32,179 nucleotides of DNA from an uncultured Polaribacter sp. GTDB taxonomy: Bacteria; Bacteroidota; Bacteroidia; Flavobacteriales; Flavobacteriaceae. Below are positions 1 to 8,667 of the stretch, piece after piece. The notes beneath the pieces were generated by a model. It was not told where the DNA came from and ran no database searches. It saw only the letters and a list, made by a program, of their open reading frames with translations. The position numbers were made by a program, and so were the translations under genes. Location: positions 1 through 32,179 of the forward strand of contig CAJWTV010000016.1 in NCBI GenBank assembly GCA_913047375.1. Reading direction: 5' to 3'. Position 1 is the first letter of the stretch, and the number at the start of each line of letters is the position of its first letter.

Positions 1-41
1 TTTTAAAACACTGAAAATAGGTGGATTATAATAAAAATAAA

Positions 42-782
42 TTAAGACTTAGGTTTCTTTTTTTTAGTTTTTCGCTTTCGAAACTTCTTAAACATTTCTT
101 TATACTTCTCTACATCTATCTTTCCACGATTCTTAACAGCTATTTTATGGTAGTCAAAATCTAATTTACTTTTTTGTTGGACTAGTTTACTGTCTAAAAA
201 AGCACTTTGTAAAATATCCTCTATTAAATAATCTTCATTTACTGATTCGGGATGATATTCTTCCTTTAACGAAAGTCTGAAAACATTAGCAGTCGCATTA
301 TACCAAAATGCTTTCCAGCCACTTCTCAAGGCTTTTACATTATCAAATGTAGTTATACCTGTTTGACGATGAATTAACTTTATTAAAATTCTACCCTGAG
401 TATTTGTCATTTTTTTCATTTCCTGGGTAAACTCACCCTCAACAAAGTTTTGGATTTTCTTAATATATTTTCTTCTTTTACTTTTAGATTTAATCCTAGC
501 AAGACGGGTATTTAAAGTATCTAATCTTTGAGAAGCTAATTTTGCATAAGGATATGCCTTAAATACTTTATCCTTAAACCATAAGAAATAACGAATATCT
601 TCTTTAGAGTTGAATTTTCGTTTTGGTAAAAGGGTGAATTCATTTAAATTTATTACCGCAGTATCTCCTGGTCTGACTAAAATAAACTCATCTAAAGGTT
701 TTGACAAAGAATCCTTATCTCTTTTTTGAGAAAAAGTGATAATTGAATTTAAAAGTATAAGTATGTATAATAATTTTTTCAA
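42..782 (-). CDS. DUF4294 domain-containing secreted protein
   Basis: A 246-residue protein of the Bacteroidota-specific DUF4294 family; its biochemical function is unknown. Residues 1-18 form a signal peptide (charged MKK, hydrophobic LLYILILL, ending TFSQ), so it is exported. The family core runs from about residue 65 to 195: a YPYAKLA segment, a Lys/Arg-rich helix, then RQTG and the GWKAFWYN block. The C-terminus (FRKRKTKKKKPKS) is strongly basic. The start codon is TTG: reading upstream in frame there is no ATG before a stop at 816-818, and the signal peptide begins exactly at this TTG. It lies downstream of the ABC/M1 gene on the same strand but is separated from it by a strong terminator, so it probably has its own promoter. 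Family assignment comes from recognised sequence blocks; no role is inferred. Confidence 0.82.
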   Translation of the reverse strand: MKKLLYILILLNSIITFSQKRDKDSLSKPLDEFILVRPGDTAVINLNEFTLLPKRKFNSKEDIRYFLWFKDKVFKAYPYAKLASQRLDTLNTRLARIKSKSKRRKYIKKIQNFVEGEFTQEMKKMTNTQGRILIKLIHRQTGITTFDNVKALRSGWKAFWYNATANVFRLSLKEEYHPESVNEDYLIEDILQSAFLDSKLVQQKSKLDFDYHKIAVKNRGKIDVEKYKEMFKKFRKRKTKKKKPKS

Positions 783-827
783 GAGTAATTTAAAAGTGAA
801 TGTAAATATAATGGTTTTACAAAGAAA

Positions 828-858
828 AAAACCTCGGCATGAATATGTCCGAGGTTTT
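828..858 (-). terminator. Rho-independent terminator after the ABC/M1 permease gene
   Basis: Arms AAACCTCGG (829-837) and CCGAGGTTT (849-857) pair perfectly, with an 11-base middle. On the minus strand the hairpin is followed by a run of T (the A run at 825-831 on the plus strand). It lies 30 bases past the stop of the ABC permease/M1 gene, and separates it from the DUF4294 gene. Confidence 0.85.
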
Positions 859-887
859 AATTTTTAATAAAAAAGGGACTTTAAGAG

Positions 888-3800
888 TTAAAGTGTTCTT
901 CTATTATCATCAGATTGTGTGTCAATTAATTTGTTATATGGGTCTACTCCTACCTCTAAAGGCTTTTCATTTAAGATAATTGTAATTTTATTATTAATAG
1001 CAGTTATCTTATGCTTTTGAAGGTATAACACTTTCTCCTTTCCGTCTTTCCCGTCAACCTGTTCATTCGCAAAAACACCAATATCGATATAGTCAGATAG
1101 AGAAACTGATAAAATTGGTTTATTCATTTTATCCGTTTTGTGAGTCAAAGTATCTCCTACTTTTTCTCCATAATATTTCCTTCCATTTTCATCATTCCTG
1201 TATTTAGAAACTTCAAATTCAATATCTACCTGATATTTTCCATTTTCTAATTCTGTTGTTTTTGCATCAATAATTCTATTACTGTAAAGTGTGATCGTTT
1301 CAAACATATCTTTAATTATATAACTTAAAGAATCTGGAGTTACTTCTTTGATATGATTTACCATATCTATAGAAGTCGTGTAAGGCGCTTCTTGAAACTT
1401 AACTTTCTCAACATATTTCTTTAAAGCATTATTCAAATTCTTTTCACCTATGTAATCACTTAAAGCGTAAAAAACTAAAGATCCTTTCTGGTATCTTATA
1501 TATCCTTGACCATCATTGTACATCAATGGTTTTTCACGGATTCGTTCAAAAGTCCTTTGAATTAGATAATCATCTAGAGCTCTCTGTAAGAATTTACGCA
1601 TTTCAGACTTACCCTGCTGATGTTCTAAAACTTTTAAAGAAACATATTCCGATAAACTTTCTGATAACATCGTTGCTCCTAGAACGTCGGCTCCTATTAC
1701 TTGATGAGCCCACCATTGATGTGCTACTTCATGAACAGTAACTGCAAAAGGGTAATCAACACCTCCGTCTTCTGAATCATCTACATCTGCAATAAAACCA
1801 ATAGCTTCAGAAAAAGGAATTGTATTCGGAAAAGACTGAGCAAAAGCACCAGCTGTTTTCGGAAACTCTATAATTCTTAATTGTTTGTGTTGGTATGGAC
1901 TAAAATTATTTTCTCCATAATCTAAGGATGCTTTCATACCAGCCATCATTCTATCTAAATTAAACTCATGACCTTTATGGTAATAAATTTCTAAGCTAAT
2001 ATTATTATACATTTCTTTTTTAACTTCATAACGAGCAGAGTTAAATGCATAGAAATTTAATATTTTACTATCCATTTTATAATGAAAATAACGTCTTCCA
2101 TCTTTAACCCATTCTTTTTGCAAATAACCTGGCGCTATAGCTATTTGATCTTCATTGGTAGAAACAGTAGCTTCAAAATCAATCCAATCAGAATCTTTAC
2201 TTATGTATGTATTTCCCAGAGCTGTAGAATCTGAAGGGTGAGGACGACCATCATTTAATGGTAAATCATATTTTTTACGTGTCTTTTTATCTGTTAACTC
2301 AGGTGCTGAAGAATATCCTAAAGATGGAAAAATTCCACTATTTAAAAAAGTACCATTTTCTATTACTGGTGAATTAGTTCTAAGAAGCGTGTTTTTTTTA
2401 TTTTTTATGGTAACCATTAAATTTAAGGTATCTCCTGGTTGAATCTTTTTGTCGAACTTATAAATATCGAAATTTTGAATAGTATCCTCTAAAACTAATT
2501 TGTTTGGCAAACTAAATTCAAATGTACTAGGATAGCTATTATGATTTAAGAAAATACTATCTAAAGCAATATTTGTTTTATTAACCATCGTCATGACAGC
2601 TGAAGCTTCAAAATTCCTTTTATTAGGGAAAATGTTCATTTTTGTATTAACAGCGATAATTCTAGGCTGCGCATAGTTCTCAAACTTCTTATAATCCTTT
2701 TCCCATTTAACGGTTAGCTCCTCTCTTTCTTTTGAAGATGTTCTAGTATTATTTATATTATTTTCCTTGAATATAGAATATCCTAAAAATAAAAATGCTA
2801 TCAAAAAAGCTGACAAACCATATAAGGTAGCTCCCTTTAATCTTTTTTTAGCAAAAGATAATCTTTCTTTAAATGAGTTCGGAATACCACGAACCCAAAA
2901 TAAGGATGCAGATATAAGTAAGACGATACCAAATAATAGCCAGTAAAGTTTATAAATTAAATAAATTACTACACTGGCTCCATAACCATTAATATCAGAA
3001 TAACTAAACCCAGGGCCCTGATTGTATTTAAAGATTGATTGCTCAATTCCTGCGAGTGATAAGAGGGGAATCCCAATTGATAGTACTAATAAAATAAATA
3101 ATCCTAGATAAGGGTTCCCAACAAGTGTTTGAACAAATAATGCTAGTAAGGCCCAGATTAAATAGTTTACAAAGTTTAATACAAAAAGCTCATATATATA
3201 ATGCCCAATTTCAAAGTTATAATACCCATTATATATCTGAAATAATATTCCTGAGATCATAATAATACTTAATAAAACAAATTGCATTTTTATAAGCGCA
3301 ATTAATTTAGATAATAATAATGACCAATTTGGTATTGGAGTTGCATCAATGAGATGATCTGCTCTGGCTATTTTAGATCGATGAACTAACATACCTGCAT
3401 ATAAAAATGTACAAATAATTATAGATAGCACAAAAACACCACCCCCATTTAACATTTTCCATGTCAATGGTAGAGTTGCTGTTCCAAAAAACTGCCCCAA
3501 CTCAGATAAACCTATTAAAATAAGAATTAGACCAACTAAAACAATACTAATAAAAGCCGAACTTTTGATAATATACTTAAAATCAGTATTCGATAATTTC
3601 CAAGTTGTTTTTAAATTTTGAATGAAGGAATAGTTATAATTAACAGTTGGTAAATTAATTTGAGTAATTCCACCAAAATTTGATTTTGTAGATCTTTCAG
3701 ACTTTTTCTTTCTTAAAGAAAAGGAAAAAGCGTTTTGACTAAATGTGAAAAACTTATATACTAGACTAAAAATTAAAGTAGCAAGTCCTAGCCATAATAA

Positions 3801-4541
3801 ACGATTAAAAATAATCATTTCTCTAATAGGAACCTGTAATTCATTTTGCTCTGAGGGTGTCCAATACTTTGTGTAATAATTAACAGATGCCGCTCCAAAA
3901 GGATCTAAAATTGCGGCCATAAATCTGTTATCCGGATCAGACAGCAAACTCTCCAGTAATCCTTGAACTAACAGAACAATGATAATAGTAATAAAACCAG
4001 CAGCAATATTCCTAGTAAAGGCTACAACACCAAAAACTATAGCTCCAAAAAACAAAATATTTGGTATAATAAAAACTAAGTAAGATTGTAAATAAGATAT
4101 AAAATTGAATGGCCCTAGGAGTTCTGAATTGGTTCCTGGCATCCTAAAACCTATTACCAATCCAATTCCAATAGTCAAAACAATCAAAGAAACAATAGTT
4201 ATAGAACTAAAAAATTTAGCAAATAAATAGTTTAACTTAGTAAAAGGATATGAATATAAAATAGTGTGCATTTCACTTTTAAAATCTCGATAAATAGATG
4301 CTCCAATTATTGACGGAAATAAAAAATAGATAAAAATTGATAATGTGTTAAAATAATTATTAACTGCAATTGGGGAATTAACGATCTGCCCAGAACCGGT
4401 AGTCACTGACACATCGTCAAATAAACCAGTTGAAGCTGCTGATAAAAAAATTGATAATACTAAGAAAATTACTGCATAAATATAAAATGCTGGGTTTTGA
4501 AACCAGTATTTAATTTCTTGTTTAAATATTGTAGAAAACAT
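888..4541 (-). CDS. ABC transporter permease fused to M1-family aminopeptidase domain
   Basis: A 1217-residue fusion. Residues 1 to about 590 are an ABC-2 type permease with about 12 hydrophobic segments (for example around 18-38, 70-90 and 570-590). The remainder is extracytoplasmic and M1 metallopeptidase-like. The zinc site is visible as HEVAH starting at residue 937 followed by WW. The third ligand is probably the Glu in the LSES segment; I count 19 residues between HEVAH and that Glu, one more than the classic M1 spacing of 18. A downstream YQKGSLVFYAL segment resembles the M1 region carrying the catalytic Tyr. The classic GAMEN motif is not evident; a SEAIGF segment takes its place. The partner ATPase gene lies 27 bases upstream on the same strand, so the two form one transporter. 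The substrate is unknown; a transporter that exports and trims peptides is an inference. The architecture is recurrent in Bacteroidota. Confidence 0.88.
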   Translation of the reverse strand: MFSTIFKQEIKYWFQNPAFYIYAVIFLVLSIFLSAASTGLFDDVSVTTGSGQIVNSPIAVNNYFNTLSIFIYFLFPSIIGASIYRDFKSEMHTILYSYPFTKLNYLFAKFFSSITIVSLIVLTIGIGLVIGFRMPGTNSELLGPFNFISYLQSYLVFIIPNILFFGAIVFGVVAFTRNIAAGFITIIIVLLVQGLLESLLSDPDNRFMAAILDPFGAASVNYYTKYWTPSEQNELQVPIREMIIFNRLLWLGLATLIFSLVYKFFTFSQNAFSFSLRKKKSERSTKSNFGGITQINLPTVNYNYSFIQNLKTTWKLSNTDFKYIIKSSAFISIVLVGLILILIGLSELGQFFGTATLPLTWKMLNGGGVFVLSIIICTFLYAGMLVHRSKIARADHLIDATPIPNWSLLLSKLIALIKMQFVLLSIIMISGILFQIYNGYYNFEIGHYIYELFVLNFVNYLIWALLALFVQTLVGNPYLGLFILLVLSIGIPLLSLAGIEQSIFKYNQGPGFSYSDINGYGASVVIYLIYKLYWLLFGIVLLISASLFWVRGIPNSFKERLSFAKKRLKGATLYGLSAFLIAFLFLGYSIFKENNINNTRTSSKEREELTVKWEKDYKKFENYAQPRIIAVNTKMNIFPNKRNFEASAVMTMVNKTNIALDSIFLNHNSYPSTFEFSLPNKLVLEDTIQNFDIYKFDKKIQPGDTLNLMVTIKNKKNTLLRTNSPVIENGTFLNSGIFPSLGYSSAPELTDKKTRKKYDLPLNDGRPHPSDSTALGNTYISKDSDWIDFEATVSTNEDQIAIAPGYLQKEWVKDGRRYFHYKMDSKILNFYAFNSARYEVKKEMYNNISLEIYYHKGHEFNLDRMMAGMKASLDYGENNFSPYQHKQLRIIEFPKTAGAFAQSFPNTIPFSEAIGFIADVDDSEDGGVDYPFAVTVHEVAHQWWAHQVIGADVLGATMLSESLSEYVSLKVLEHQQGKSEMRKFLQRALDDYLIQRTFERIREKPLMYNDGQGYIRYQKGSLVFYALSDYIGEKNLNNALKKYVEKVKFQEAPYTTSIDMVNHIKEVTPDSLSYIIKDMFETITLYSNRIIDAKTTELENGKYQVDIEFEVSKYRNDENGRKYYGEKVGDTLTHKTDKMNKPILSVSLSDYIDIGVFANEQVDGKDGKEKVLYLQKHKITAINNKITIILNEKPLEVGVDPYNKLIDTQSDDNRRTL

Positions 4542-4568
4542 ATATTGTTCTTTAAAATTAATAACTGA

Positions 4569-5456
4569 TTAAACTAAAACAGATTCATCTTTTTTTAGCG
4601 CTATAAAATATACGTCATCTAATTGTGGAGATGTTAGTTCAAAATCTTCTGCAGGTTTTTCTGAAGAATGTATTCTAACATTTAAAGTATTATCTTGGTT
4701 ATAATTCGAAGACAACAAATTATATTTTTCCTTAATAGTATCTATTTCTTCTCGCAATATAACCTTTGTCCAAATAGTTCCTTCTAATTCCTTGGTAGCA
4801 TCTTGAGGCGTGGTGTGTTTTAATATTTTCCCACCGTTTAAAATTGCCATTTCATTGCACAATTCTTTTACGTCTTCAACAATATGAGTTGAAAAAATAA
4901 CAGTACTGTTAGTTCCAACTTCTCTTAAAACATTTAAAAATCGATGTCTCTCTGCAGGGTCTAAACCAGCGGTTGGTTCATCTACTATAATTAATTTTGG
5001 ATTATTTAATAATAATTGTGCAATACCAAAACGTTGTTTCATTCCACCAGAATAACCAGCAACATATTTACGCCTTACATCGTATAAATTTGTAATCTCT
5101 AAAACTTCTTTTATAATCGCTTTTCTTTCTGATTTATTTGTTATCCCTTTTAAAATTGCAAAATAATCTAATAACTCTTCCGCAGACATTTTTGGATATA
5201 CACCAAACGATTGTGGTAAATAACCTAAAACCTTTCGCAAAGACATATTATCCTCTAATACATTAATATCCCCAAACGTAATACTACCCGAATCAGGAGT
5301 TTGTAATGTCGCAATTGTTCTCATTAAAGAGGATTTTCCTGCACCATTTGGACCTAAAAGACCAAACATTCCATTACCAATCTCTATACTTAAATCATCA
5401 ATCGCTTTTACACCATTTTTATAAGTCTTTGTTAAATTCTTAATTACTAATTTCAT
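4569..5456 (-). CDS. ABC transporter ATP-binding protein
   Basis: A 295-residue cytoplasmic ATPase subunit that powers the permease encoded just downstream (27-base gap, same strand). Walker A is GPNGAGKS at residues 35-42, the Q-loop is in YLPQSFG (near 80), the signature is YSGGMKQR (near 134-141) and Walker B is LIIVDEPTAGLD. The STHIVED segment supplies the H-loop. About 80 residues follow the nucleotide-binding domain, as in ABC-2 exporters. It belongs to the general multidrug/CcmA-like ABC-2 group; nothing in the sequence gives the substrate. The ATG at 5456 fits the usual KLVIKNLTKTY beginning of the fold. Confidence 0.93.
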   Translation of the reverse strand: MKLVIKNLTKTYKNGVKAIDDLSIEIGNGMFGLLGPNGAGKSSLMRTIATLQTPDSGSITFGDINVLEDNMSLRKVLGYLPQSFGVYPKMSAEELLDYFAILKGITNKSERKAIIKEVLEITNLYDVRRKYVAGYSGGMKQRFGIAQLLLNNPKLIIVDEPTAGLDPAERHRFLNVLREVGTNSTVIFSTHIVEDVKELCNEMAILNGGKILKHTTPQDATKELEGTIWTKVILREEIDTIKEKYNLLSSNYNQDNTLNVRIHSSEKPAEDFELTSPQLDDVYFIALKKDESVLV

Positions 5457-5588
5457 TTGAACGGGTTTATTTGGTTTTGTTATCTTTCTAATAAGTCCGC
5501 AATAAACAACTTTTGTTACAAATTTTTTAATCTTTTTTTTAAAAGACTAAAAAAACGTTTTATTTTTACAAAAAACAGAAAAGATATT

Positions 5589-6677
5589 ATGGCAAAAAAA
5601 TCAATTTTAAATAAGGAATCAATTTCTTTTTTAGAGAAATATTTAAATAATGCAGCTCCAACAGGTTATGAATGGGAAGGACAAAAAATTTGGATGGATT
5701 ATTTAAAACCTTATGTTGATGAGTTTATTACAGATACCTATGGAAGTGCAGTAGGTGTTATCAACCCAGAGGCCAAATATAAAGTCGTTATAGAGGGACA
5801 TGCAGATGAAATTTCTTGGTATGTAAATTACATTTCTGACAATGGCTTAATATATGTAATTAGAAACGGAGGATCTGATCATCAAATTGCACCTAGTAAA
5901 ATTGTAAATATCCATACTGATAAGGGAATTGTAAAGGGTGTCTTTGGCTGGCCTGCAATTCATACAAGAAATAAAGCAAAAGAAGAAGCTCCTAAACCTG
6001 ACAATATTTTTATAGATACAGGTTGTGCAACAAAAAAAGAAGTTGAGGAATTAGGTGTTCATGTTGGATGTGTAATAACGTATCCAGACGAATTCCATAT
6101 CTTAAATGGTGATAAATTTGTTTGTAGAGCTTTAGACAATAGAATGGGTGGGTTTATGATTGCAGAAGTTGCTCGTTTACTAAAAGAAAACAAAAAAGAG
6201 TTACCTTTTGGATTATATATTACAAATTCTGTACAAGAAGAAATTGGTTTACGAGGTGCAGAAATGATTACCCAAACAATTCAACCTAACGTAGCGATAG
6301 TTACAGATGTAACTCATGACACTTCAACACCTATGATAGATGTAAAAAAAGAAGGTGACTTAAAAATGGGTGAAGGTCCTGTGGTAGCATATGCACCAGC
6401 AGTTCAACAGAAATTACGTGATTTAATTACAAAAACGGCTACAGAAAAGAACATCCCTTTCCAGCGTTCTGCGCTCTCAAGAGCTACAGGAACAGATACA
6501 GATGCTTTTGCCTATAGTAATGGTGGGGTTGCCTCAGCGTTAATTTCTCTTCCGTTAAGATACATGCATACCACTGTTGAGATGGTTCACAGAGAAGATG
6601 TTGAAAATGTAATTAAAATGATTTATGAAACATTATTAAAAATTGAGGACGGAGAAACATTTTCTTATTTTAAATAA
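5589..6677 (+). CDS. M42 family metallopeptidase (glutamyl aminopeptidase type)
   Basis: A 362-residue cytosolic aminopeptidase that normally forms large tetrahedral complexes and trims peptides. Di-metal ligands expected for M42 are all visible: His71 in EGHADE, the bridging Asp183 in ALDNRMGG, the catalytic Glu217 with Glu218 in SVQEEIGLRG, Asp240 in VTDVTHD, and His327 in YMHTTVE. The open frame extends upstream to a TTG at 5457, but that extension is basic and unlike the family; the ATG at 5589 gives MAKKSILNKES and the normal length. It is divergent from the ABC/M1 transporter operon, 132 bases from that ATPase start, and has its own terminator. No signal peptide is present. Confidence 0.94.
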   Translation: MAKKSILNKESISFLEKYLNNAAPTGYEWEGQKIWMDYLKPYVDEFITDTYGSAVGVINPEAKYKVVIEGHADEISWYVNYISDNGLIYVIRNGGSDHQIAPSKIVNIHTDKGIVKGVFGWPAIHTRNKAKEEAPKPDNIFIDTGCATKKEVEELGVHVGCVITYPDEFHILNGDKFVCRALDNRMGGFMIAEVARLLKENKKELPFGLYITNSVQEEIGLRGAEMITQTIQPNVAIVTDVTHDTSTPMIDVKKEGDLKMGEGPVVAYAPAVQQKLRDLITKTATEKNIPFQRSALSRATGTDTDAFAYSNGGVASALISLPLRYMHTTVEMVHREDVENVIKMIYETLLKIEDGETFSYFK

Positions 6678-6704
6678 ATTATAAGTTAATCATATAAGAA
6701 GATA

Positions 6705-6736
6705 AAAGCCCTACATAGATGTAGGGCTTTATTTTT
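6705..6736 (+). terminator. Rho-independent terminator after M42 peptidase
   Basis: A perfect 10-base stem, AAAGCCCTAC (6705-6714) with GTAGGGCTTT (6721-6730), loop ATAGAT, followed by ATTTTTA. It begins 28 bases after the M42 stop codon. Confidence 0.92.
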
Positions 6737-6814
6737 ATAAAAACTTTACTAATATTTAATATAAATTTTTAGAGTCTCAATTTTAATATCTTGGTTTTTA
6801 TCATTATAAATCTT

Positions 6815-6843
6815 GGGTAATTAATCAAATTAACTGATTACCC
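6815..6843. repeat. Inverted repeat upstream of the TSUP transporter gene
   Basis: GGGTAAT (6815-6821) is matched by ATTACCC (6837-6843). A competing nested pair, TAATCA (6822-6827) and TGATTA (6835-6840), lies inside. It ends 22 bases before the predicted -7 box and would overlap the -33 region, so it could be an operator; it could also be a weak hairpin of no function. Confidence 0.4.
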
Positions 6844-6864
6844 TTTTCTAAAGATTAAACTAAT

Positions 6865-6872
6865 TATATTTG
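6865..6872 (+). promoter_or_regulatory. Predicted -7 box for TSUP transporter
   Basis: TATATTTG matches the Bacteroidota -7 consensus TAnnTTTG exactly. No TTTG is seen at the -33 distance. The box ends only 5 bases before the ATG, so a transcript from it would be leaderless or nearly so. Confidence 0.45.
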
Positions 6873-6877
6873 TTCTT

Positions 6878-7654
6878 ATGAGTGTCCAAATCATTTTTGA
6901 TTCAATTATAAATAATTGGATAATAATTTCACTTTTTTTTACAGTCGCAATTTTATATTCATCAGTAGGTTTTGGAGGTGGCTCTAGTTATTTAGCTATT
7001 TTAGCACTAACAGGTATGGCCTTTACACAAATAAGAGCAACTGCTTTATTGTGTAATATTGTAGTGGTATCAGGAAATATGTTATTGTTTTATAAGCAAG
7101 ACTCTTTTAATTGGAAGAAATTATTTCCTCTTATTATATTTAGTATTCCACTATCATATTTAGGTGGAAAGCTAGAAATTTCTCAAAAAATATTTTTTAT
7201 TCTATTAGGTTTTACATTATTTTTTGCTGCTATTTCTATGTGGGCTTCTAATAGAATTATTTCGTCAAATGAAAAAAAAGGTGATTTAAGTTTATCAAAG
7301 AATGCTTCATATGGTGGCGTTATTGGACTTATTTCAGGAATGGCTGGTATTGGTGGTGGTGTGTTTTTAGCGCCTTTATTACATCTCACTAATTGGGATA
7401 CTCCAAAAAGAATAGCTGCATCTGCAAGTTTATTTATTTTAGTGAATTCTATAGGTGGTATACTAGGACAATATAACAATACCGGTTTTTATATTGATTG
7501 GAATTTAACGACAATTTTATTATTTACTGTATTTATTGGAGGACAGTTTGGATTGAGAATAAGTAATCACATATTTACTGCTATCCAATTAAAAAAAGCA
7601 ACAGCGATTTTAATTATATTTATAAGTATTCGAATTTTATATAAATACTTATAA
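6878..7654 (+). CDS. TSUP family (TauE/SafE) membrane transporter
   Basis: A 258-residue integral membrane protein with about eight hydrophobic helices. The two repeat halves carry the family's glycine-rich motifs, VGFGGGSSYLA near residue 31 and GMAGIGGGVFLAPLL near residue 155. Members of this family (formerly DUF81) move small sulfur-containing or other organic anions across the inner membrane; the substrate here cannot be read from sequence or neighbours. The length is normal. It stands alone: upstream is the M42 terminator, downstream a convergent pair of unknown genes with no clear terminator between them. Confidence 0.88.
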   Translation: MSVQIIFDSIINNWIIISLFFTVAILYSSVGFGGGSSYLAILALTGMAFTQIRATALLCNIVVVSGNMLLFYKQDSFNWKKLFPLIIFSIPLSYLGGKLEISQKIFFILLGFTLFFAAISMWASNRIISSNEKKGDLSLSKNASYGGVIGLISGMAGIGGGVFLAPLLHLTNWDTPKRIAASASLFILVNSIGGILGQYNNTGFYIDWNLTTILLFTVFIGGQFGLRISNHIFTAIQLKKATAILIIFISIRILYKYL

Positions 7655-7720
7655 CGCTAGTTAGATTCGTTTTTTTTGAAAGATCTAAAAATTTTGAGTT
7701 CGCGTCTTTATAATTGAATT

Positions 7721-8101
7721 TTATATCAATTCTGAAATACTATCTTTTAATCTATTTTTCACAATAGCAAGTATTCTTTTATTAAACTCAGAGGAGAGCT
7801 CTTTATAAACCTCATATTCTTCAATTGTAAAATGACCAATAATGACACCTATCATTCTATTTTTAAAAGCAATATCTTTAGAAAGAGAACTTTCTATAAA
7901 CCTTTTAATTCTTTGTTCACTTATACTTTTTAAATCTGTTTTTCTAACAAATGCATAGTTCTTAAAAAGCATAACTATTAAGTTATGTTGCAATTTTATA
8001 ATTTGCCTTAAAGTTAAATTCTGAAATTTTTCTTCAGCACTATATCCCAAAGTCTCTTCTATTTTTACTAAAACAGGTCGTAAATCTTTTCTATTATCCA
8101 T
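7721..8101 (-). CDS. Conserved-looking helical protein of unknown function (126 aa)
   Basis: I do not recognise a characterised family. The protein is 126 residues, with no signal peptide or membrane segment, predicted mainly alpha-helical and rich in Lys, Leu, Ile and Glu. A block near residues 24-45 (EKFQNLTLRQIIKLQHNL) looks like the conserved core. I have a weak memory of similar flavobacterial proteins being labelled 'glyoxalase' automatically, but no vicinal-oxygen-chelate metal motif is visible, so I do not support that label. Its ATG lies 2 bases after the stop of the 160-residue gene, which implies co-transcription and translational coupling, and that the two proteins work together. 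Confidence 0.75.
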   Translation of the reverse strand: MDNRKDLRPVLVKIEETLGYSAEEKFQNLTLRQIIKLQHNLIVMLFKNYAFVRKTDLKSISEQRIKRFIESSLSKDIAFKNRMIGVIIGHFTIEEYEVYKELSSEFNKRILAIVKNRLKDSISELI

Positions 8102-8103
8102 TC

Positions 8104-8586
8104 TTATGAGTAAATTTCTAAATCTTCAATTTCTATTTTATAATCATACTGTAGGTCTTCATGCAAAGTCCCTACTGCTTTTTTTATCATCTTAAGCTGA
8201 GTTTGATACACATTTAATAAGCGTGAGCTTTGCCTTATTGACGGAGAAAAATCTTTTAATTTCTTACAATAATATATTAGTAACTCTGCTTCTGTTTCTT
8301 TCTTTTTGGAATATCTAATATATTTCTTTGTAAGAGTTAGAATCTTTCTAGCACTCTTTCTGATATAGAAAAAACTTTTAATATTTATATCTTCAAAAAG
8401 AAAATCTATCCGTTCTTTAACACTCAATATATAAGACTCTTCGTCATGAGATTCAAATAATAAATAGGTTAACAACTCTTTATTCTCTTTCTTAAACTTA
8501 GATAAATGAAGGCATATATCCATCAATTCACTGGCGGATTTGTCAGATAATTCGTCTTTTATTTTTTTAATTGTGACTGCTTTCAT
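8104..8586 (-). CDS. Helical protein of unknown function (160 aa), coupled to next gene
   Basis: A 160-residue soluble, highly charged, all-helical protein; no catalytic motif, signal peptide or membrane helix is seen. Lys/Glu-rich stretches around residues 1-50 and 85-120 suggest helical-bundle or repeat packing. The first four residues (MKAV) and a clear ATG define the start. It is the first gene of a two-gene unit with the 126-residue protein (2-base gap), just after the fabV terminator. The only distant neighbours are fabV and a transporter, which say little about function. Protein-protein interaction is a guess from composition only. Confidence 0.75.
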   Translation of the reverse strand: MKAVTIKKIKDELSDKSASELMDICLHLSKFKKENKELLTYLLFESHDEESYILSVKERIDFLFEDINIKSFFYIRKSARKILTLTKKYIRYSKKKETEAELLIYYCKKLKDFSPSIRQSSRLLNVYQTQLKMIKKAVGTLHEDLQYDYKIEIEDLEIYS

Positions 8587-8611
8587 TTATTATTGATCTA
8601 CTACAAAAATT

Positions 8612-8644
8612 AAAAAAGCCTCACAAAACAAATATTTTATGAGG
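8612..8644 (-). terminator. Rho-independent terminator after fabV
   Basis: CCTCA (8619-8623) pairs with TGAGG (8640-8644), and an inner AAAA/TTTT continues the stem after one mismatch. On the minus strand the stem is followed by CTTTTTTAATTTTT. It starts 24 bases after the fabV stop. Confidence 0.75.
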
Positions 8645-8667
8645 TTTTAAAATATAATTCATATTCT

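Noticed and set aside
1526-1741. Open frame on the plus strand inside the ABC/M1 gene
   Set aside because: It lies antisense to the zinc-peptidase domain, shows no domain and has the composition expected of a shadow frame.
5457-5588. N-terminal extension of the M42 peptidase from a TTG
   Set aside because: The extension is basic and low-complexity, unlike M42 relatives; the ATG at 5589 gives the family length.
7655-7720. Possible terminator between the TSUP gene and the unknown pair
   Set aside because: TAGAT/ATCTA is only a 5-base stem with the T run inside the loop rather than after it.
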